A stretch of DNA of 64,000 bases from Massospora cicadina (Eukaryota; Entomophthoromycota; Entomophthoromycetes; Entomophthorales; Entomophthoraceae): the NCBI GenBank assembly GCA_022478985.1, contig JAKSZP010009199.1, forward strand, positions 310,001 through 374,000. Direction: 5' to 3'. Below the pieces are notes generated by a model, which saw only the letters and a program-made list of their open reading frames with translations, searched no databases and was not told the origin of the DNA. Both the position numbers and the translations under genes were made by a program. Positions within the stretch are counted from its first letter, which is position 1; every line of letters begins with the position of its first letter. Positions 59,380 to 64,000 of the stretch are shown piece by piece.

Positions 59380-60850
59380 GGTAGGGAGGCCTTGTAATTT
59401 GCTTTTTTGCCCTCCTGACGTCCAGCTTTATCCTCACAATCTGTGCCCTCAATTATGTCATGGAGCCATGACAATATGCTTGATTTCCCTTGTTAAGTAT
59501 TTTAGCTTGCTATCAGTAAACATAAAAGTATGGTTTCCTAATGCTTATGGGTTACCACATAACCACTTTACCTGGAGGTAATCAAAGAGCACGATAATGG
59601 TATAACCATAGGGCACCCTGGGAAGGCGAAACCCAGAAGCTATTGCGCCTTACATGAAACAGAAGGGAATTTTTGCACAAGTTGCAAGGTATATAAAGGA
59701 GTGCTTTGTCTGCAACAGGATAAACCAAATTGGCAGCCTCTCGTGGGGTTGTTGATTCCTTTTTAAAAAGCAGTGGGACCCTGGACTTCCCTTTGGTCAA
59801 TTTTATCTTGGAGCTACCCCTGTATGAGGGATATAGTGCTATTATGGTAGCGGTGTACCAGTTTAAAAGTTTGGCCAATTTATTCCATGTAATAATAAAG
59901 TAACTATGCCATATATGGCCAAGTTATTTTTTCTCATGTTTTTAATGCTCATGGGGTTCCCCTAGGAGATTAACAGCGAATGTTGACCCCAATTAACATA
60001 TGTATTTTTGATAAGAAAATACAAGACATATCAAATTCATCCTTGCCATTTTATTGCTTTCCACCACAATCAGGAGGGAAGATAGAATGAGTGAACAAGT
60101 GTCTTGAATAGTTCTTGAGATATTACACTGCATCTGATTATTCATATACTTTTCTTATTTTCTCCTAACCCAATTTTGATAAAAACGCCCAGCATGCCTA
60201 AATTTGGTGTTCTCCTTCTTCCTCAATTATGGGTTTAACCCGTCTTTTAACATGGAACCTACTGGAAAATAAGGTTTTAGCAGTGTTGGACTTCGCCAAG
60301 TTCATCAAGAAAGTTCACCACAAGGTAAAACCCAGTTTAAATGACACTATAAAGATCTATAAGGATAACACAAAATGGTAAGAGACGGATGGGTCCTGCA
60401 TATCAAGAGGAAGATAGCAATATGATTAGTGCCAAGTGTACCCCATGAAGAAGCCATGCAAAAACTGGGGCAAAAGCGAATATGACCTTATTGCATAATC
60501 AGAAAGGTGGGCCAGGTCTTCTACCAGTTATATCACCCCATAATTTATGATCATTGGTGTGTTCCATGAAAGAAAGCTGACTTTGATTGAGGGTCCCCAT
60601 CTTAAGACCCCAGTAGCATACCTCATATATGGGGCACCTAAGTGGGAAGTAAAAAAAGGTTTAGCCACTTATAGTTTAAGAAGATGGCTTAGTACCTGGT
60701 GTTATAGAAAGGGTTTGATTCCATGGAGAATAGATACATTTTATCCTAGAATTGCATCCATGTAAAAGACCTCATTGATTCATTCCACAAGCGTATCCCT
60801 GATGCAGCATGGCCTAAGGCTAATTAGTTGTCGCCGCTATGAAGCTGGTC
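59380..60850 (+). pseudogene. Integrase and chromodomain of chromovirus M
   Basis: A linker-like CPPDVQLYPHNLCPQ is followed by VWFPNAYGL. The zinc-binding domain is read as IKEHDNGITIGHPGKAKP (59580-59635) and YIKECFVCNRIN (59695-59730). The core LVNFILELPLYEGYSAIMVA (59793-59855) has its first catalytic Asp replaced by Asn. SGGKIExVNKCLExFLRYYT follows near 60073-60130. The spacer LAVLDFAKFIKKVHHKVKPS is clear near 60285-60340. The chromodomain is split between frames: WEVKKGLATYSLRRWL, then KGFDSMENRYILS and VKDLIDSFHKRIPDAAWP (60640-60825). Its RT half is absent upstream, so it is 5'-truncated or separated from it. Confidence 0.8.
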
Positions 60851-60905
60851 CCAGCCCACAATAATTTGTCCTATCTGACGTCATAGGGGAGGAGTGGTGC
60901 AACTG

Positions 60906-60921
60906 AGACTGGAGGGTAATG
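60906..60921 (+). other. Polypurine tract and 3' LTR start of element M
   Basis: AGACTGGAGGGTAA is followed by TGTCATATCTCATGACA, the same GGGTAATG junction as in A and C, about 75 bp after the chromodomain end. The LTR would start at 60920. Its end was not found. The TATA-like site CCTTATATATACCG at 61012-61025 fits an LTR promoter. Confidence 0.55.
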
Positions 60922-61397
60922 TCATATCTCATGACATGATTTTGGAGTAAATCTCGGGGACAAGCAGGAAGTAAGGAGTAAAAAAGGGATCCAGTTGGCC
61001 GCCTTCCCTGACCTTATATATACCGTGGGTCAACGCTGGGTTAAGGACAAACAAGCCAGGCTAATCACTTGAAATCACCTGATGTAATTAAAGATATTAC
61101 ATCAACAGTGCTACAAGTCACACTTTATAGTTTAAAGTATGTCAATTTGTTACATTTCATTTCTAAATGTGGAAAGGATTCATTATCAAATTAAATACAG
61201 AAAATGGTAAAAAAGCTAGTGCCAAAGTTAAAGTTCTACACATATTTATACTATTGAACTACCTTTGATGGTAGTCTCATCTTATTGGTCAAAATTAAGT
61301 CTATACCAGTAAATTGATATCAGCTTATCACCCCATTTGCCTTTAAAGTAGGATTTTGTCAACCAATCTCTCTGTTGGTCGTCTATCTTACTTACAA
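60922..61397 (+). repeat. Probable 3' LTR sequence of element M
   Basis: No coding signal. Position and TATA-like element suggest LTR. A small inverted repeat surrounds 61079-61108 (CTGATGTAATTA / GATATTACATCA). The right boundary is unknown, and the SINE may be inserted within this LTR. Confidence 0.35.
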
Positions 61398-61414
61398 TAA
61401 AGGACCATTTTTAT

Positions 61415-61706
61415 TTTTTTTATTATTTAACCGAGGCAAGCTGACCAGGGGACAGGCACTACCAAAAGAAAAAAACGACATGAAACCTGAACAGGGTCAA
61501 CTCTGTCAAAGAAAGTTTTTCCACCTCCAGATCAGGACTCAAATTTTTCTGGTTACATCATGGGTAAGGTTTTCGTGTTATTAGACCTACTAACCGCCAA
61601 TAGCTTCCTTTGGCTGGCACCCTGATTGATGTGCAAAGGGCAGGAATCAAACCTGCAACCTTCAGGCTGGTAGCCGTACGCCCTTACTGACTCGCCTTCC
61701 ACCCCC
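61415..61706 (-). mobile_element. tRNA-derived SINE with 17-bp target-site duplication
   Basis: A 292-bp element in minus orientation, flanked by perfect TAAAGGACCATTTTTAT (61398-61414 and 61707-61723). Its head (61632-61706, minus strand) is tRNA-like: GGCGAGTCAGTAAGGGCG as an A-box region and GGTTTGATTCC as a B box, which differs from the consensus GGTTCGATTCC by one C-to-T at a CpG. A unique body follows. The tail, CTGTCCCCTGGTCAGCTTGC then CTCGGTTAAATAATAAAAA, resembles the end of LINE L. SINEs are transcribed by RNA polymerase III and copied by a partner LINE. It is not a functional tRNA gene. Confidence 0.88.
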
Positions 61707-61723
61707 TAAAGGACCATTTTTAT

Positions 61724-62159
61724 ATTTATCTATCTCATGCTATTATATGGTGCCCTTGTGGTATACCTCCTTATAGCAGTTTATTGAGTTTTTTGATAGG
61801 CCATGAAGGTGTGGGCACCATAAAATGTTTTTTTCTCTTTGTATTAATGATTTTTAATGGAGGATTAGAGACTCTCTCTTGATAATATAACATTAATTTT
61901 ATCTATCTTATTTCATTATTATAATTTTAGAAAAAAATAAAGAAATTTTCAGTCTTGTTTTATTTTTGTATGAAGACCATATCAATCATAAGTGCTATCT
62001 TACTGCTAATGGTTTACTATTACTTTCATATATAATACTTTAATCTATGGGTATTTGATTCTTCAAGGAAATTCTATAACCCCATTGTAGAGATTTGAAC
62101 ATTTTGTGAATTTTTTGATTTTTTATTATCACTTAGCTAAAAATACCAAATTTTATGTA
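61724..62159. other. AT-rich stretch with no recognised feature
   Basis: No open frame of note and no repeat match within the window. Confidence 0.5.
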
Positions 62160-64000
62160 TCTTTTTGTTTTAATCAAGGAAAGCCGACTAGGGGATGAAC
62201 AATACCAAAACAGAAACTCCAAAACTATACCACCCAAAACATGAACTGACCGCCCTAAACGAGCATCGGAAAACACAAAAGAAAATGAGAAAACAACCTA
62301 TCAGGTAGCACAGTGGTGAGCAGCTTATCTCTCATGGCGGAGGGGGAGGAGGATAAGGTGGATCGTCGTCATTTTCCTCAGGATTAGCATTGAAGAAGTG
62401 TATCAATGTTGATAGCAAGGGGTTGGGGCATCCACGGGATATGTGTCAAATTGAAGTAAATAGCTGTTGAGATTGACAATTTGGGCCTGGATGAAAGCCT
62501 CCATGAGTTAAGCAACATGGTATTCAGCTTGGATGCAGGCATCATGAAGTTGGGCTAATTTCGCAATGTTAGCTCTGGTGACTTGTGTGGATGGGGAAAA
62601 ATCTTCCAGTTCAGTAACATGTTTGAAAGTGGTGATGACAAATTTGTAGAGGCGTGTAATTCCTTTTTTGCAATGGAGAAAATTGGGGGAACAATGGGGG
62701 TGCAGCCCTTTTTTAAATTCAGCAAAAGTTTATGCCATGACTTCACAAGGATGGCGATTTTTGAGTAAGGCCACCACTGCTCCGCAAGCTGTTGGTCAAT
62801 TTAGTATGGGATAGCATTGGTTTGGAGACATATCAGTTGGGCAGGGCTAGGGCGTCAAAATCAAATCAGAAAAGGTTCTAAATCAATTAAATAGACTGGT
62901 GGTAGGACAATTTCACCAAATTTGGTCACTTCATCCAATAAGTACTAGAATATTGATTGACCTGGATTGATTCGGTGATAGGTGACTGTGGTTGAATAAG
63001 TTTTGGCGTGGGAAGTTTTTTTATTAAGTATGAGTCCAAACCTGTTCCCAATTGTTTGGCATGGGTGTAAATTACCCAGCTTGGATTTGGGTTGCTAGAT
63101 TTTGTTGATGATTCATCAAGCGCACATCCTGGGGGTGGGGGCAGCCAAAATACCCACTTAAACACTGTTGGTGTGGCCTCATGAGTGGGGTTGGAAGTTT
63201 TTGCAGGTTTTGAATTGTATTGACATGCCTTTTTGGTGTGGTCCAACTCATGGCAGAAGGGGCAAACTGTGCAGCTGTAATTGATGCAATCCCAAAAGAA
63301 ATGGTCAGGTGCGATGGGATGTAGGCACTTGGTGGGATGAGCTGGGCCATATTCAGCTGTTTGGGGGTCATGGTTGATATTCCCTGAGGTTCCACGAGGC
63401 ATTCAGCACCACTTGTGACAATGAAATGGATTTGGGGTCTTTGCCATAAGTGGACAGCCCTGAAGTTAACTCCTCATAGTGTTTAGGGGAAGTTGTGAGG
63501 GGAGGTTTGCAAAGGTCACCACAAGTGTGGTATCATCTGGGAGACGTGTTTAGGTGGTGGTAATGGGGGATATTTTGTTTATTAAGGGTGTAGCTGCTGC
63601 AGTGGCCGGGTCCTCCTTGGCGGGAAAGTCTATATCAAAATAGCTCTTGTAAGGGCGGAAGTCTATAAATCCTGCTGGTGTGGAGGAGGCAGTTGCCAGA
63701 TCAATTATTACTTTCTCTGCATGTGGGAAGAGATTTCTGTACTTGATACAGAGGCAAAACCGGATAGTGGATTAAGGTAGGGCTAAGGGATGGGGTCAAG
63801 TAAGGTGGGCTCATGCAAGATGGAGTGAAAAGTCCCTTGGAGGGGCATAGCAGCTGGATGTATTTGGCAGACTGGATGAGCCAGTTTGCATGCATTTGCC
63901 TGTTGGGCAGTAAACGATAGCAGTTGGTGGATCTGAGGACATAAATTGGGAAATAGATGCGGTGAGGCGGTGGTGGAAAATTGACTTTTCTTCAAAATCA
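62160..64000 (-). mobile_element. Element K: third ORF1-only LINE-like element, cut by the window edge
   Basis: Minus strand, with its 3' end near 62160. The tail reads CCCCTAGTCGGCTTTCCTTG then ATTAAAACAAAAAG. That tail and about 40 bp before it (shared GGTAkTG and TTCATGT blocks on the minus strand) resemble the SINE end at 61415-61480. More than 1.84 kb is present, and the 5' end lies beyond 64000. Only ORF1-type coding sequence is seen, as in I and J. Confidence 0.72.
62340..63995 (-). pseudogene. ORF1p-like protein of element K
   Basis: Minus-strand pieces in order: EKVIIDLATASSTPAGFIDF and RPYKSYFDIDFPAKED (RRM-like block), then LPDDTTLVV. The longest open run, 62926-63402 (158 codons), holds APDHFFWDCINYSCTVCPFC and HELDHTKKACQYNS. 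That is a complete CCHC knuckle (C-x2-C-x4-H-x4-C) at about 63226-63268. A Pro-rich linker and an acidic EENDDDPPYPPPPPP tail near 62345-62385 end the protein. Compared with I and J this copy has the best preserved knuckle. Several frameshifts. Confidence 0.75.

Noticed and set aside
24825..60850. Elements H (24825-26849) and M (59380-60850) as two halves of one chromovirus split by G
   Set aside because: The order would fit. However, M carries its own RNase H-integrase linker different from H's, and about 0.75 kb of unexplained DNA separates M from the repeat. Kept separate.
61632..61706. Functional tRNA gene on the minus strand
   Set aside because: The A and B boxes are tRNA-like. However, it forms the head of a 292-bp element with a LINE tail and target-site duplications, and I could not fold a full cloverleaf.
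84..64000. Open frames of 60-100 codons on both strands
   Set aside because: Most overlap identified elements in the wrong frame or strand, lack motifs and are expected by chance in 64 kb of AT-rich DNA. Only frames with recognisable family motifs were kept.
1..64000. CRISPR arrays, bacterial operons, riboswitches
   Set aside because: No regularly spaced repeats or bacterial signals. The content is eukaryotic retroelements.

Overview
What this is. The window is a gene-poor, AT-rich graveyard of transposable elements with no recognisable host gene, rRNA, functional tRNA or CRISPR array. Everything identified is an LTR retrotransposon (Ty3/gypsy, several with chromodomains), a LINE, LINE-derived elements or a SINE, nested inside one another. 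Nearly every reading frame is broken. The chromodomain integrases, the fungal-style LINE and the many TGA stops sitting where Arg is expected fit a filamentous fungus with CpG-type decay of repeats and a very large, repeat-rich genome. A rust fungus (Pucciniales) is my best guess. That is inference from family resemblance, not proof.

Layout, left stack. 1-1260 is the 3' end of a chromovirus (integrase, chromodomain, polypurine tract). From 3558 to about 23440 lies element C, a Ty3/gypsy element whose 3' LTR is split by a solo LTR (10196-10978, TSD GCTTC) and by element E (11178-23021). E is an LTR element with no visible pol. E in turn holds chromovirus B on the minus strand (12438-18564, TSD ATTTT) and, in its 3' LTR, a 1.9-kb LINE-like element with only an ORF1 (20606-22495, 13-bp TSD).

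Middle and right stack. 24825-26849 is protease-RT-RNase H of another Ty3/gypsy element (H). A 1.1-kb LTR-like repeat occurs at 26850-29190 and again at 56970-58622. These may be the two LTRs of one element (G) stretched over about 32 kb by insertions. Inside are F (30819-40335, TSD ATTGG) and a second ORF1-only element, J (41599-55962). J is split by Ty3/gypsy element D (42643-55075). D's 5' LTR is split by a nearly full-length LINE, L (43167-48438, about 16-bp TSD).

Right end. 59380-60850 is an integrase plus chromodomain (M) followed by a polypurine tract and LTR start at 60920. 61415-61706 is a minus-strand tRNA-derived SINE with a 17-bp TSD. 62160-64000 is a third ORF1-only element (K, minus strand), running off the window.

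How the parts relate. The LINE L, the SINE and the ORF1-only elements J and K end in similar 3' tails (consensus around CTGGTCAGCTTGCC followed by an AT-rich end). This suggests that L-type reverse transcriptase mobilises the shorter ones. E shares the primer-binding site of D, so a D-type element may have mobilised E. D's Gag carries a collagen-like Gly-X-Y stretch, which I have not seen described for a Ty3/gypsy Gag.
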